64,000 nucleotides of DNA from Caldilineaceae bacterium (GTDB lineage: Bacteria > Chloroflexota > Anaerolineae > Caldilineales > Caldilineaceae), in assembly GCA_020634815.1 (NCBI GenBank), contig JACKBA010000028.1, positions 20,103-84,102 of the forward strand, written 5' to 3'. A program made the translations under genes and the position numbers. The notes under the pieces were generated by a model that did not search any database, was not told the origin of the DNA, and was given only the letters and a program-made list of their open reading frames with translations. Shown here in pieces: positions 8,493 through 19,857 of the stretch. Positions within the stretch are counted from its first letter, which is position 1. Every line of letters begins with the position of its first letter.

Positions 8493-9170
8493 GTGGCCAA
8501 GCAAGAGGTAATCCGAGTCTTAATCGCAGACGATCATCATGTCGTGCGTGGCGGGCTGCGCGCATTGCTTGAGACCGAGGAAGGAATCGAAGTAGTCGGT
8601 GAGGCGTCCGATGGCGTCGAGGCTGTGCTGAAGACGCGCGCCCTTGAGCCGGATGTCCTCCTGCTTGACCTGGTCATGCCGCGCAAGAACGGCATCGAAG
8701 CCATTCAGGAGATCAAGCACGAGAGCCCCGAAGCGCGTATCCTGGTTTTGACCAGCTTCTCCGACGACGACAAGGTTTTTGCCGCCATCAAGGCCGGCGC
8801 GCTGGGCTACCTGCTCAAGGACTCATCGACAACGGAGTTGATCCAGGCGATCCGCGACGTCTACAACGGCGAGTCCTCGCTGCATCCCGCCATCGCCCGC
8901 AAGCTCATCCGCGAACTGAACCGGCCGGCCGGCAACCTGCCGCCGTCAGAGGAGCCGCTGACCGAGCGCGAAGTCGAGGTGCTGGTCTACGTGGCGCGCG
9001 GGTACTCCAACCAGGAGATTGCCGACGCGCTGATCATCAGCGAACGCACCGTACGCACCCATGTCAGCAACATCCTGAGCAAGTTGCATTTGGCCAACCG
9101 CACGCAGGCTGCTCTTTACGCGCTCAAGGAAGGGCTGGCCAGTCTCGACGAGGCTGCCAAGTCGCTGTGA
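8493..9170 (+). CDS. NarL/FixJ-family response regulator
   Basis: 225 residues. The receiver domain (about 5-122) has acidic residues D13/D14, phosphoacceptor D59 (LLLDLVMP) and a Lys near 110. The C-terminal LuxR helix-turn-helix (about 155-215) contains LTEREVEVLVYVARG and ERTVRTHVSNIL. It is the partner of the histidine kinase just upstream. The start is GTG at 8493, fixed by GGGAGGA five bases before it; the overlapping ATG at 8491 is out of frame. The last bases overlap the GTG of the HtrA-like protease (GTGA), which suggests regulator and protease are translated together. Confidence 0.92.
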   Translation: MAKQEVIRVLIADDHHVVRGGLRALLETEEGIEVVGEASDGVEAVLKTRALEPDVLLLDLVMPRKNGIEAIQEIKHESPEARILVLTSFSDDDKVFAAIKAGALGYLLKDSSTTELIQAIRDVYNGESSLHPAIARKLIRELNRPAGNLPPSEEPLTEREVEVLVYVARGYSNQEIADALIISERTVRTHVSNILSKLHLANRTQAALYALKEGLASLDEAAKSL

Positions 9171-10375
9171 TCTCGCGACGGCTGGCGGCGAAGCTGGCAA
9201 AGCCTGACAGTCGTCGGCCGCTGCTGGTCTGCGTACTGGCGACGACGTTACTGCTCGGTGGCTGCACGACGTACCTTCCCGCCATCCGCGAAGGTGTCGT
9301 TCAGCCGCCTGCTGCGCCGGCAGATGTGTCCACACCGGCCGCCGCTCTGACGCCGCTTATCGATGCTGCCGGGCTGGATTTCTTCGAGCGGCGTGTCGTC
9401 GACGTCTACGAAACGGTCTCGCCTTCGGTGGTCAGCATCACGACGCGTGTTCTGCGCCGTGACTTCTTCTTCAACGTCGTCCCCGAAGAAGGAGCCGGTT
9501 CCGGCTTCGTCATCGATAAAGCCGGCCACATCCTCACCAACTATCATGTCGTCGACGGCGCCGAGTCCATCGAGGTCAGTTTTGGCGATCAACTCGTCAC
9601 GCCCGCGACGGTCGTCGGCGTCGACCCGCGCAATGACGTCGCCGTGCTCAAGGTGGAAGTCGACTCCGCCGCGCTGGCGCCGGTGACGCTCGGCGCGTCG
9701 GGCGACCTGCGCGTCGGGCAGTGGGCCATCGCCATCGGCAACCCCTTCGGCCAATTTGGCCGCACGCTCACCACGGGCGTCATCAGCGCGCTCGATCGCA
9801 CCATCGAGGGGCCGGACAATCGCACGATCAACGGCATCATCCAGACCGACGCCGCCATCAACAAGGGGAATTCCGGCGGCCCGCTGCTCGACAGCTCCGG
9901 CCGCGTCATCGGGATCACATCGGCCATCTTCAGCCCGACCGGCACCAGCGCCGGCGTCGGTTTTGCCGTGCCCGTCGACACGCTGAAGCGCATCCTGCCC
10001 GACCTGCTCACCTACGGCCGCTACCGGCACCCCTGGCTGGGCATCCGCTACGCATACAACATCACGCCGGGCCTGGCCGAAGTCATCCGGCTGCCGGTGC
10101 AGGAGGGTCTGTTGCTGGTGCAGTTGTACGATGGTTCGCCGCTGGCCGCCGCCGATATTCGCGGCGCACAGACACAGGAGATTCTCGGCAACCAGCGCGT
10201 CTATCTCGGGGGCGATATCGTGACGGCGGTCGATGGGCAGGCGATCGCCCAGATTTCGCAGCTCGAATCGATCCTGGAGAGCGACTACCAGGTGGGTGAC
10301 ACGGTGACCATCTCCATCCTGCGCGACGGAAAAAATATCGAGGTGCCGGTCGAACTGGTCGAAGAACCGCGCTAG
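9167..10375 (+). CDS. HtrA/DegP-like trypsin-family serine protease, lipoprotein
   Basis: 402 residues. The N-terminal hydrophobic segment ends in LLLGGC, a lipobox with Cys33, so the protease is predicted to be membrane-anchored outside the cytoplasm. The catalytic triad is visible: H127 (TNYHVVDG), D157 (DPRNDVAVLKV) and S236 (NKGNSGGPL). A single PDZ-like domain fills about 290-395. The family degrades or refolds damaged envelope proteins. The GTG start overlaps the response regulator stop (GTGA), so the two-component system and the protease probably form one envelope-stress unit. A lipid anchor replaces the more common transmembrane helix. Confidence 0.9.
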   Translation: MISRRLAAKLAKPDSRRPLLVCVLATTLLLGGCTTYLPAIREGVVQPPAAPADVSTPAAALTPLIDAAGLDFFERRVVDVYETVSPSVVSITTRVLRRDFFFNVVPEEGAGSGFVIDKAGHILTNYHVVDGAESIEVSFGDQLVTPATVVGVDPRNDVAVLKVEVDSAALAPVTLGASGDLRVGQWAIAIGNPFGQFGRTLTTGVISALDRTIEGPDNRTINGIIQTDAAINKGNSGGPLLDSSGRVIGITSAIFSPTGTSAGVGFAVPVDTLKRILPDLLTYGRYRHPWLGIRYAYNITPGLAEVIRLPVQEGLLLVQLYDGSPLAAADIRGAQTQEILGNQRVYLGGDIVTAVDGQAIAQISQLESILESDYQVGDTVTISILRDGKNIEVPVELVEEPR

Positions 10376-10384
10376 CGACCGCGT

Positions 10385-11415
10385 TCAGCCACGCAGCAGA
10401 TTCACCGCATCGCGCAACATGGCCGCCGCCGTCGGCAGCGGCTCCCGCTCCCAGATCTTGTGGTACATGCGGCCGTAGAGATCGCTCTGAATCTCGATCC
10501 CCATCTCCCAGCCATTGCACTGGCCCAGAAAACTGTCCGAGGCGACGACCGTGGGCTTGACGACGAGCGCGTAGCCGTCGCCGCGTCGCTCGGCCGACGC
10601 CAGCAGCTTGATCGTGCTGCCGCTCGCTTCCTCCGCCTCCAGGTGTTCCGCCGTCACGCCGGTGATGCCGGTCACGCTCACGTCGGCCAGCGCGGCGTCG
10701 ATGCCCAGCACGCTGTTGGCGACGATGACCAGCTTGTTGGCCGTATCCCAGCCCTCCACATCGAGCGTCGGGTCGGTTTCGGCTATGCCGCGGCGCTGCG
10801 CCTCGGCCAGCGCATCGGCATAGCTTCGTCCCGTTGCCATCTCGGCCAGGATGAAGTTGGTCGTCGCATTGAAGATGCCGCGCAGGCTCTGGATTTCGGC
10901 GGCGATCAGGTCGCGCCGGCCGATGTTGATCACCGGCAGCGCGCCGCAGACCGTGGCGCTGAAGGCCAGCCCGGCGCCGGTCGATGCGGCCAGGTCGTGC
11001 AACTCGCGATAGGCCAGCACCAGCGGCCCTTTGTTCGCCAACACCACCGGGATCCCCCGTGCCAGCGTGGCGCGCGTCACGCCCAGCCCCGGCTCGCCCG
11101 TAGTCAGGTCTACCGGCGACGCCTCCAGCACCAGGTCGCACGCCAGCGTTGCCAGCACCTCAGCCGGTGATGCGCCCGCCACAAAGCCGGGCAAGGTGCG
11201 CACAGGGTGGCCCGCTTCCTTGGCCTGCCGCGTTGCCGCCGGATCGAAACCGGCCGGATTCACCGCCACGCCGCTGCTGTCGGCCACACACACGACGCGG
11301 AACGCCAGCCCATAGCGTTGCGCCAGCTCGGCCTCTTTCATCTCCAGGATGCGCAGGAAGTTGCGGTTGACGTTGCCGAGCCCGATGAGGGCGGTGTCGA
11401 TGGTGCGTACCGGGT

Positions 11416-11419
<4 letters not shown>
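10385..11419 (-). CDS. Homoserine-dehydrogenase-like NAD(P)-dependent oxidoreductase
   Basis: 344 residues. The N-terminal Rossmann segment (ALIGLGNVNRNFL) and the VVLANKGPL motif match homoserine dehydrogenase, as does the catalytic region with GIFNATTNFILAEM. There is no C-terminal ACT domain. It is the last gene of the minus-strand run, and its ATG overlaps the amidase stop (ATGA). The setting is amino-acid breakdown rather than threonine synthesis, so its true substrate may be a related semialdehyde or hydroxy acid. The family call is firm; the reaction is inferred only at family level. Confidence 0.78.
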
Positions 11420-12722
<1,303 letters not shown>

Positions 12723-12726
<4 letters not shown>

Positions 12727-13775
12727 CGCAGCATGAATCCGTGACGCAACTCGTCGGCCGGGTCGATGAGCAGTTCGTTGATGCCGCAGATGTGCGCCGT
12801 GCCGGTGACCTGCGGGATGACGGCAGCATGCGGGCCAAAGGTCGTGGTCTCGACTACCTCGCCGGTGAAGCAGGTGCCCAGGATGCTCTCGACGACGAAG
12901 GGTTCACCGAGCCCGATCTCGCCGCGGGCGAAGTGCAGGGCAGCCCGCGCACTGACGCCCGTACCGGTGGGCGAGCGGTCGATCTCGCCGTCGGCAAACA
13001 TGCAGACGTTGCGGCTGTGGTGCTGCGGGTTTTCCGGCGGCCCGACGAAGATGACGCCGTAGAGAAAGCCCAGGTCTGGCTCGAACGGGTGCTCGATAGG
13101 CAGCGACGCCATGACCGCGCGTTTGATCTGCATCCCCACGTCGATGAGCCGGCGAAAGTCGCCCGCGGCCAGCCCCACGCCAACCGCAGCGGCATCGACG
13201 AAGGCGTAGAAGGCGCCGCCAAAGGCCACGTCATAGCGCACACGACCCAGGCCGGGAACTTCCACTTCCTGGTCGAGCGCGTAGACGAACGACGGCACGT
13301 TGCGGAAGGACACCGAGGTTACCACGCCGTTGGTCCGCTGCGCGGTCGCCGTGACGCGCCCCGCCGGCGTATCCATGCGGATCTCCGGCGCGTTGCCCGG
13401 TCTGTCGAGCATGCCCGTGTCGAGCAGCACCTTGGCCAGCGCGATGACACCGTGGCCGCACATGGTGCTGAAGCCCTCGTTGTGTAGGAAGAGCACGCCG
13501 AGATCGCCATCGGGCGTCACCGGCTCCGTCAGCAGTGCGCCGTACATGTCGGCGTGGCCGCGCGGCTCCCACATGAGCGCCCGGCGCAGGTGGTCGAACT
13601 GCTCACGGGCGGCGCGGCGCTTGGCCAGAATGGTGTCGCCTGCCAGCGGTGGAAAGCCGCCGGTGATCACGCGCAGCGGCTCGCCGCCGGTGTGTGCGTC
13701 GATGGCGGTGATGCGCAGCCAGCCGGCGGGTGGTGTCCAGGCAAATGATGTGGATGGGTCTACAATGCTTCGGAT
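12723..13775 (-). CDS. Trans-3-hydroxy-L-proline dehydratase (proline racemase family), probable ATC start
   Basis: Proline racemase fold. The first catalytic Cys is present (GFSTMCGHG). The second is replaced by Thr in DRSPTGTG, the signature of trans-3-hydroxy-L-proline dehydratases rather than racemases. The product would be pyrroline-2-carboxylate. The first conventional start in frame is GTG at 13670, but this would cut off the conserved ITAIDAHTGGEPLR segment just upstream. The reading frame stays open to 13775, where ATC follows an AAGGAG ribosome binding site by 7 bases, giving 350 residues. No ATG, GTG or TTG lies between. The start overlaps the end of vapC by 16 bases. Function confidence is high; start confidence is moderate. 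Confidence 0.82.
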
Positions 13776-14173
13776 AGTGTGACTCCTTGATCGGGGAAGC
13801 GGCGGTCAAAGGTGTAGATCGTTGCCGGTCCGGCAGTACGTGCTTCCGCCCACAGTAGCGCATCTGCAACCTTCACCCGGCCGGAATCGCGGCACATATA
13901 CAGCGCATCGATGACCAACGCCTTCTCAATGTGGGATACCTGCACATTCTCACGGTTCACAAGGCCGGCCAACGAATCCACAATATCTGCGCGGCTGCGC
14001 CGATAAACTGTGAAGAGTACAAAAAAGCTTTCCGCCAGAATGACCGGACTGATCGCAACCAGAGAGCTTTGTTCAATGATCGATGCTGCTGCTTGGGCCT
14101 GGTCCTGTGGTTCGCCAAGCAGGTAGCGCAGAATCATGTTGGTATCCAGCCAACCTGTTGCGAACTCGCTCAT
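13760..14173 (-). CDS. vapC: VapC-like PIN-domain ribonuclease toxin
   Basis: 137 residues, typical PIN toxin length. Acidic active-site residues are visible: D10 (WLDTNMILR), E48 (ILAESF), D104 (KVADALLWAE) and D123 (TFDRRF). The family cleaves RNA when not held by its antitoxin. The ATG at 14173 overlaps the antitoxin stop (ATGA) and has GGAG just upstream; the earlier start at 14218 would add an unlikely leader. Its 3' end contains the ribosome binding site of the downstream dehydratase. Confidence 0.86.
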   Translation of the reverse strand: MSEFATGWLDTNMILRYLLGEPQDQAQAAASIIEQSSLVAISPVILAESFFVLFTVYRRSRADIVDSLAGLVNRENVQVSHIEKALVIDALYMCRDSGRVKVADALLWAEARTAGPATIYTFDRRFPDQGVTLSEAL

Positions 14174-14466
14174 TTCTCCGCTTCCTGTGCCCTGAGATTG
14201 GATTCGAATTCCAGCCAATCCTCGCTCGCTACCTGCATCCAGGCCCGTTCGCTCGCTTCACTCAACTCTTCGTCGGTCAGTACTGGCTGCCCGGGACGCG
14301 CTAGAATTCCCAGCAATGACCGGTTGTGCTCTGCCGGGTAGAAGCGAATCTCCACATGGTCGCCGACGACCGTCTGCACTGCCATGTAGCCCTGTTCGAT
14401 GCCGAGCTGCTCGCGGATCGCTTTTTCGATGACAATCTGCCCTTTGGGTCCTACTTTGTTTGCCAT
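14170..14466 (-). CDS. vapB: AbrB/MazE-like antitoxin of the VapC toxin
   Basis: 98 residues. The N-terminal 45 residues form a SpoVT-AbrB swapped-hairpin DNA-binding domain: NKVGPKGQIVIEKAIREQLG, followed by the VQTVVGDHVEIRF strand. The acidic C-terminal half (about 55-98) would wrap and inhibit the PIN toxin. The ATG at 14466 is preferred over 14532, since the latter would run through the promoter and operator. A perfect palindrome upstream is the likely autoregulatory site. The gene ends in the ATGA overlap with vapC. Confidence 0.84.
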   Translation of the reverse strand: MANKVGPKGQIVIEKAIREQLGIEQGYMAVQTVVGDHVEIRFYPAEHNRSLLGILARPGQPVLTDEELSEASERAWMQVASEDWLEFESNLRAQEAEK

Positions 14467-14479
14467 GTTACCCTCGTCG

Positions 14480-14517
14480 AGAAAAGTTATACTGATTGAA
14501 TCCAGTATAACTTTTCT
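14480..14517 (-). promoter_or_regulatory. 15-bp perfect inverted repeat, likely antitoxin operator
   Basis: Arms 14480-14494 and 14503-14517 are perfect reverse complements (AGAAAAGTTATACTG and its complement) around an 8-base centre. The site covers the -10 box of the promoter below, as expected for AbrB-type autorepression. Confidence 0.75.
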
Positions 14518-14532
14518 GCCAGGTTTGATCAA
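14504..14532 (-). promoter_or_regulatory. Promoter of the vapBC-dehydratase-amidase run
   Basis: On the minus strand, TTGATC (14532-14527), a 17-base spacer and TATACT (14509-14504) form a good vegetative promoter. Transcription would start near 14497, about 30 bases before the antitoxin ATG. Because the downstream genes overlap, this promoter may also drive the catabolic genes. Confidence 0.68.
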
Positions 14533-14535
14533 CCC

Positions 14536-14607
14536 TCACCGCTGACTCTGACGTTGCAGCCACGCCACCACCTCGCCGGGGCTGTAGGCGATCACGCCGC
14601 GGATCGA
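14536..14607 (-). other. In-frame coding-like tail after the P5C dehydrogenase stop
   Basis: Directly after the TAA of the dehydrogenase the same frame stays open for 23 codons, reading SIRGVIAYSPGEVVAWLQRQ and a few more before TGA. Nearly every codon ends in G or C, as in real genes here. The sequence resembles the tail of a small helix-turn-helix protein. It may be the remnant of a gene lost when the toxin-antitoxin pair arrived. It has no start of its own. Confidence 0.3.
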
Positions 14608-16221
14608 TTATTCGCTGGCTTCAGCGCGCCACTCTTCGCCCTCGAAGAGATCGTTGTCCGGGTGGCTGACGACCGTCTGGCTCTGCTCGCGCAGGTACTG
14701 CTGGAGATAGTAGGCGCCGCCGGCCCCCTTATTGGTGTTGCTGCTGCCCTTCCAGCCGCCGAAGGGTTGGTAGCCCGGCCAGGCGCCGGTCGTCGCGCTG
14801 GTGGCGCGATTGACGTAGATGACGCCTGCCTCGATGTTGTCGAGGAAGTATTGCGCCTCGGCGCGCTCGCGCGTGTAGCAGCCGGCGGTCAAGCCAAAAT
14901 CGACGTCGTTTGCACGCGCGACGGCTTCGTCAAAATCTTCGAAGCCGGTGACGGCCACGATGGGCAGGAACAATTCCTGCTTCCACAGGTAGTGATCCTC
15001 GGGCAAGTCGGTCACGACGGTGGGCGTCACGTAGTAGCCGCTGGCGTCGAGGGTCTTGCCACCGGTGAGCAGACGCCCGCGCGCGCGCAGTTCCGCCGTG
15101 AAGTGCTCATAGTTCTCAAAGGCGCGGCTGTTGATGACCGGCCCCATCCAGTTGTCCGAGTGGGTCGGGTCGCCGATCTTGACGGCGTTGGCGTGCGCCA
15201 CCAGCTTCTCCAGGAACGCCGCCCTCACCTCCTCATGAACATAGACGCGCGAGCAGGCGGAGCACTTCTGGCCCGTCAGCCCGAAGGCCGCACGCGCCAC
15301 ACCCTGCGCCGCCATGTCGAGATCGGCGCTCTTGCCGACGATGGCCGGGTTCTTGCCGCCCATCTCGGTGATGACGGGGCGCAGGCGCGGCCCGCGCGCC
15401 ACCTTGGCGTAGATCTCCATGCCGACGCGATAGCTGCCGGTGAAGGTGAAGCCATCGACGCCGGGGTGATCGACCAGGGCGCGGCCGGTCTCCTTCTGGC
15501 CCGTCACCATGTTGACGACGCCGGCCGGGATGCCCGCATCGTGGAAGCACTGCACGAGCAGCGTCGGGCTGAAGGGCGTGTCCTCGGCCGGCTTGAGCAC
15601 GACCGTGTTGCCCGCCAGGATCGCGGCCGCCGTCGGCCCGCCGGAGAGCGCCACCGGGAAGTTGAAGGGCGCAATCACGCCCCACACACCGTAGGGTTTG
15701 AGCACGCTGGTGTTGCGGAACTGAGCGTTCTCGTTCTGCTGCGGCACGACGAAGCCGCCGTGTTGCTCCATGATGTCGCAGTAGGTGCGGATGAAGTCGG
15801 CCGTCTCCTCGACGTCGCCCAGCGCCTCCAGCCGGTTCTTGCCCACTTCCATGCTGTCGACGGCGGCCAGGTCAAAGAGTCGCTCGCTGATGATGGCGGC
15901 GACCTTGCGCAGCAGAGCCACGCGCTCCTGCCACGGCGTGTCGCGCCAGGCCGGATAGGCCGCTCGCGCTGCCCCGACCGCGCGGTCGATGTCCTCTGCC
16001 GTGCCGTCCTGGAAGTGCCCCATGAGGATGCCGGTGTCGATGGGGCTCCTTGTCGTGTAGACGCCGGCGGCGTTGACCCACTGCCCGTCGATGTACATCT
16101 GGTGCGTCTTGCCCAGGTTGTTGCGCGCCTCTTCCAGCGCGTCTTCGTAGTATTCGTGGAGCAGCGGGTCCGGGCTGCCCAGGGTGGAGTAGGTTACCTT
16201 GATGTGTTTGCGTTTGGTCAT
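14608..16221 (-). CDS. pruA: 1-pyrroline-5-carboxylate dehydrogenase (L-glutamate gamma-semialdehyde dehydrogenase)
   Basis: 537 residues in the aldehyde dehydrogenase superfamily, close in length to the P5CDH group. Catalytic residues are visible: N187 (APFNFPVALSGG), E286 (TEMGGKNPAI) and C320 (GLTGQKCSACSR). C-terminal QPFGGWKGSS and GGAYYLQQYLREQS also fit P5CDH. It oxidises glutamate semialdehyde to glutamate, the last step of proline, ornithine and hydroxyproline breakdown. A proline dehydrogenase is absent nearby; the FAD oxidoreductase just upstream on the same strand may supply its substrate. It is followed by the toxin-antitoxin pair. Confidence 0.88.
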   Translation of the reverse strand: MTKRKHIKVTYSTLGSPDPLLHEYYEDALEEARNNLGKTHQMYIDGQWVNAAGVYTTRSPIDTGILMGHFQDGTAEDIDRAVGAARAAYPAWRDTPWQERVALLRKVAAIISERLFDLAAVDSMEVGKNRLEALGDVEETADFIRTYCDIMEQHGGFVVPQQNENAQFRNTSVLKPYGVWGVIAPFNFPVALSGGPTAAAILAGNTVVLKPAEDTPFSPTLLVQCFHDAGIPAGVVNMVTGQKETGRALVDHPGVDGFTFTGSYRVGMEIYAKVARGPRLRPVITEMGGKNPAIVGKSADLDMAAQGVARAAFGLTGQKCSACSRVYVHEEVRAAFLEKLVAHANAVKIGDPTHSDNWMGPVINSRAFENYEHFTAELRARGRLLTGGKTLDASGYYVTPTVVTDLPEDHYLWKQELFLPIVAVTGFEDFDEAVARANDVDFGLTAGCYTRERAEAQYFLDNIEAGVIYVNRATSATTGAWPGYQPFGGWKGSSNTNKGAGGAYYLQQYLREQSQTVVSHPDNDLFEGEEWRAEASE

Positions 16222-16277
16222 GAGTCTATCCGTCGATAGTGAGTTGGGTTGTGAGTCACAGGGCAGGGTTCAGGCTG

Positions 16278-17660
16278 CTAGAGTTGGCCGGTCGATCCCC
16301 AATCGGCCAGTTGTTGTCGATAGATCGGGTCGTCGTAGCGGCTGAGCAGGAAGGCCGGCGCATACTGCGGCAAATCTCCGCCGGTGATGTGCGCGGCCAG
16401 CAATTCACCGCCGGCACACGCCGCCATGAGCCCATAGCCGGAAAGCGCGGCAAAAACGTGTGCGCCGGCGATTGGCAGCGGCCCGATGAGCGGCCGGTTC
16501 TCCTGTGTCTTGGTGTAGTAGCCGCCGTCCACGTAGGACTTGGGCAGCTTTTCGAGATACGCGGCAAGGCCGGGCGCCAGCGTCGACATGCCGCGCAGCA
16601 CGATCTCGGGGAAGTCCGGGTCGAGCGGCACCGGGAAGCGCGGCGTCAGCGGCTCCAGGTGATAGGCCCAGAGCATAAGCACCGTCTCGGCGCCGTGGCC
16701 GCCCTCCGGCCGGAAATGGATGCCGGCGGGGAAGGTGTCGAGCAGGTAGCGCGTCTCTTCGCTCTCGGCCAGCGTCTCGCGCTCCTCGTCCGTCCACGGC
16801 AGGCGCTGGTCGTCCTCCCAGATCACCAGCGGCGCATCGCGCGGAATGACGCCCAGCCGATCCTCAAGCGCCAGCTTCAGATGCAACTCGGAGAAGATGG
16901 GCAGATCCAGGCCAAGGAGTTTCCCGACCTCACCGACCAACGGGCCGGCGGCATTGACAAAGGTCGGCGTGGCGATCGTCTCGGTTGCGCCGTTCGCCGC
17001 AATCCGCACGGCGTTGACCCGCCCGCCCGCACAATCGACCGTTTCGACACGGCCGGAGACGAAGCGAACGCCCTGCGCCCGTGCCTGCTCCAGCATGACC
17101 ATGCCGAACTGCTGCCCGCTGAACCAGCCGCAGCGCCGGGCATGCAGCGCCGCGATGGTCTCGCCGGTCAGGTAGGGGAAATGGCGCCGGATCAGCGCCG
17201 GGTCGAGAAAGAGATCGGCGCCGTCGGGCTGGCCTTGCCAGTGCTCGGCGCTGGCGGGGACGTAGGCCGGATCGTGCGCCGCGCCGGCGTGGACGCGCAA
17301 CTCACCCGCCCCCATGGCCGCGGCCGACTTGGCCGCCTCCACCAGGCGCGGTACGTGCGCCGGGTTGCCGGTGGCGTAGAGGTAGCCGCGGCGGTTGAGC
17401 AGCAGGCGGTGGCCGCTCTCCGTGTCCAGTTCTTCGAGCAGGTCGATGCTGCGGTTCATGAAGCGCACCATTGCGTCGTCCGGCCCCGGCCACCAGTTGC
17501 GATAGGCCTCGGTCGATTTGTCGCTGGTCAGCGACATGGGCGGCCGCTCGTCGACCAGGACGACGTTGCGCACCCCCTGTTTCACGGCCAGGTGGTAGGC
17601 GGCGGCGATACCGGCAATTCCGGCGCCGCAAATGACGACTTCAGCGGTGGATGTGGTCAT
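16278..17660 (-). CDS. DAO-type FAD-dependent amine oxidoreductase
   Basis: 460 residues. The N-terminal FAD-binding motif VVICGAGIAGIAAAYHLA and the C-terminal QENRPLIGPLP and GYGLMAACAGGELLA place it in the D-amino-acid/sarcosine/glycine/(hydroxy)proline oxidase group. It would oxidise a secondary or primary amine next to a carboxylate. Position between enoyl-CoA hydratase and P5C dehydrogenase on one strand suggests an imino or amino acid substrate such as proline or hydroxyproline; this is inference. The ATG at 17660 has GGAGAG upstream; an earlier start at 17711 would place 17 unlikely residues before the FAD motif. Confidence 0.82.
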   Translation of the reverse strand: MTTSTAEVVICGAGIAGIAAAYHLAVKQGVRNVVLVDERPPMSLTSDKSTEAYRNWWPGPDDAMVRFMNRSIDLLEELDTESGHRLLLNRRGYLYATGNPAHVPRLVEAAKSAAAMGAGELRVHAGAAHDPAYVPASAEHWQGQPDGADLFLDPALIRRHFPYLTGETIAALHARRCGWFSGQQFGMVMLEQARAQGVRFVSGRVETVDCAGGRVNAVRIAANGATETIATPTFVNAAGPLVGEVGKLLGLDLPIFSELHLKLALEDRLGVIPRDAPLVIWEDDQRLPWTDEERETLAESEETRYLLDTFPAGIHFRPEGGHGAETVLMLWAYHLEPLTPRFPVPLDPDFPEIVLRGMSTLAPGLAAYLEKLPKSYVDGGYYTKTQENRPLIGPLPIAGAHVFAALSGYGLMAACAGGELLAAHITGGDLPQYAPAFLLSRYDDPIYRQQLADWGSTGQL

Positions 17661-17748
17661 GGCTGGCTCTCCAACGGCGCGCGTTCGGCGCCAGGGCGGA
17701 CCCGGCTGCAAAAAAGTGCGTGCGGATCACGCTTGCGTGGTGAGGTAG

Positions 17749-18528
17749 CTACTTCCCCTGCCAGGCGGGCTTGCGCTTCTCGGCGAAGGCGGCCATGCCT
17801 TCCTTCTGATCCTCGGTGGCAAAGAGCAGGTTGAAGGCGCGTCGCTCGAAGAGGACGCCTTCGGCCAGCGAACTCTCGAAGGCGCGGTTGACGGCCTCCT
17901 TGGCCACGCGCAGCGCCACGGGTGCTTTGTCGGCAATCTCGGCGGCCAGCTTGAGGCTGTCATCCAGGAACGACGCCGCCGGAAAGACGCGGCTGACCAG
18001 CCCGAATTGCAGCGCCTCTTGCGCCGAGATGCGCCGGCCGGTGAGGACCATGTCCATGGCGACCGACTTGCCGACGGCGCGCGTCAGCCGCTGCGTGCCA
18101 CCCGCGCCGGGGATGATGCCGAGGTTGATTTCCGGCTGGCCGAACTGCGCCGTCTCCGAGGCGACGATGAGGTCGCAGATCATGGCCAACTCGCAGCCGC
18201 CGCCCAGGCAGTAACCGCTCACTGCCGCCACGACCGGCTTGGCGATGCGCTGTACGGCATCCCAGTAGCCGATGAAGGGGCTGCCCATCATGTCGACGAC
18301 GGTGGCGCTCGCCATCTGCTTGATGTCGGCGCCGGCGGCAAAGGCCTTCTCGCTGCCCGTGATGACGATGCAGCCGATGCTCTCGTCGGCGTCAAAGGCC
18401 TGGAGCGCGCTCACGAGTTCGTCCATCAGTTCGCCGTTGAGCGCGTTGAGCGCCTGCGGCCGGTTCAACTGCGCAATCCCAACGCGCCCCTGCCGGCTGA
18501 CAACTAGATTTGCATAGACTTCGGTCAT
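17749..18528 (-). CDS. Enoyl-CoA hydratase/isomerase family protein
   Basis: 259 residues, usual crotonase length. The oxyanion-hole motifs AFAAGADIKQMA and SGYCLGGGCELAM and both catalytic glutamates (GGGCEL near 117, and QPEINLGIIPGAGG near 137) are present, so it should hydrate 2-enoyl-CoAs. GAGGAAGA before the ATG supports the start. It sits between an acyl-CoA dehydrogenase and the FAD oxidoreductase on the same strand, which suggests a short or branched acyl-CoA oxidation step feeding from amino-acid breakdown. Confidence 0.92.
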   Translation of the reverse strand: MTEVYANLVVSRQGRVGIAQLNRPQALNALNGELMDELVSALQAFDADESIGCIVITGSEKAFAAGADIKQMASATVVDMMGSPFIGYWDAVQRIAKPVVAAVSGYCLGGGCELAMICDLIVASETAQFGQPEINLGIIPGAGGTQRLTRAVGKSVAMDMVLTGRRISAQEALQFGLVSRVFPAASFLDDSLKLAAEIADKAPVALRVAKEAVNRAFESSLAEGVLFERRAFNLLFATEDQKEGMAAFAEKRKPAWQGK

Positions 18529-18551
18529 GATTCTTCCTCGAAGGAATGGAA

Positions 18552-18623
18552 TAGAACGCGGATGACGCGGATTGGGCGGACATTCACGGATAAATCTAGT
18601 GATCCGCGTGCATCCGCGTTCTA
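18552..18623. repeat. GCGGAT-word hairpin repeat (complete copy)
   Basis: Arms 18552-18572 and 18602-18623 are reverse complements with a one-base bulge, built from repeated CGCGGAT words. The same opening sequence recurs at 25437-25463. It fills the gap between acyl-CoA dehydrogenase and enoyl-CoA hydratase and could act as an RNA hairpin there. Confidence 0.7.
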
Positions 18624-18630
18624 TCGTAGT

Positions 18631-19857
<1,227 letters not shown>

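Noticed and set aside
14554..16239. Long plus-strand frame over P5C dehydrogenase
   Set aside because: Mirror of a well-conserved gene; composition is Arg/His/Gly-rich as expected for a shadow frame.
16239..17834. Long plus-strand frame over the FAD oxidoreductase
   Set aside because: Antisense to a gene with clear FAD motifs; no recognisable domain of its own.
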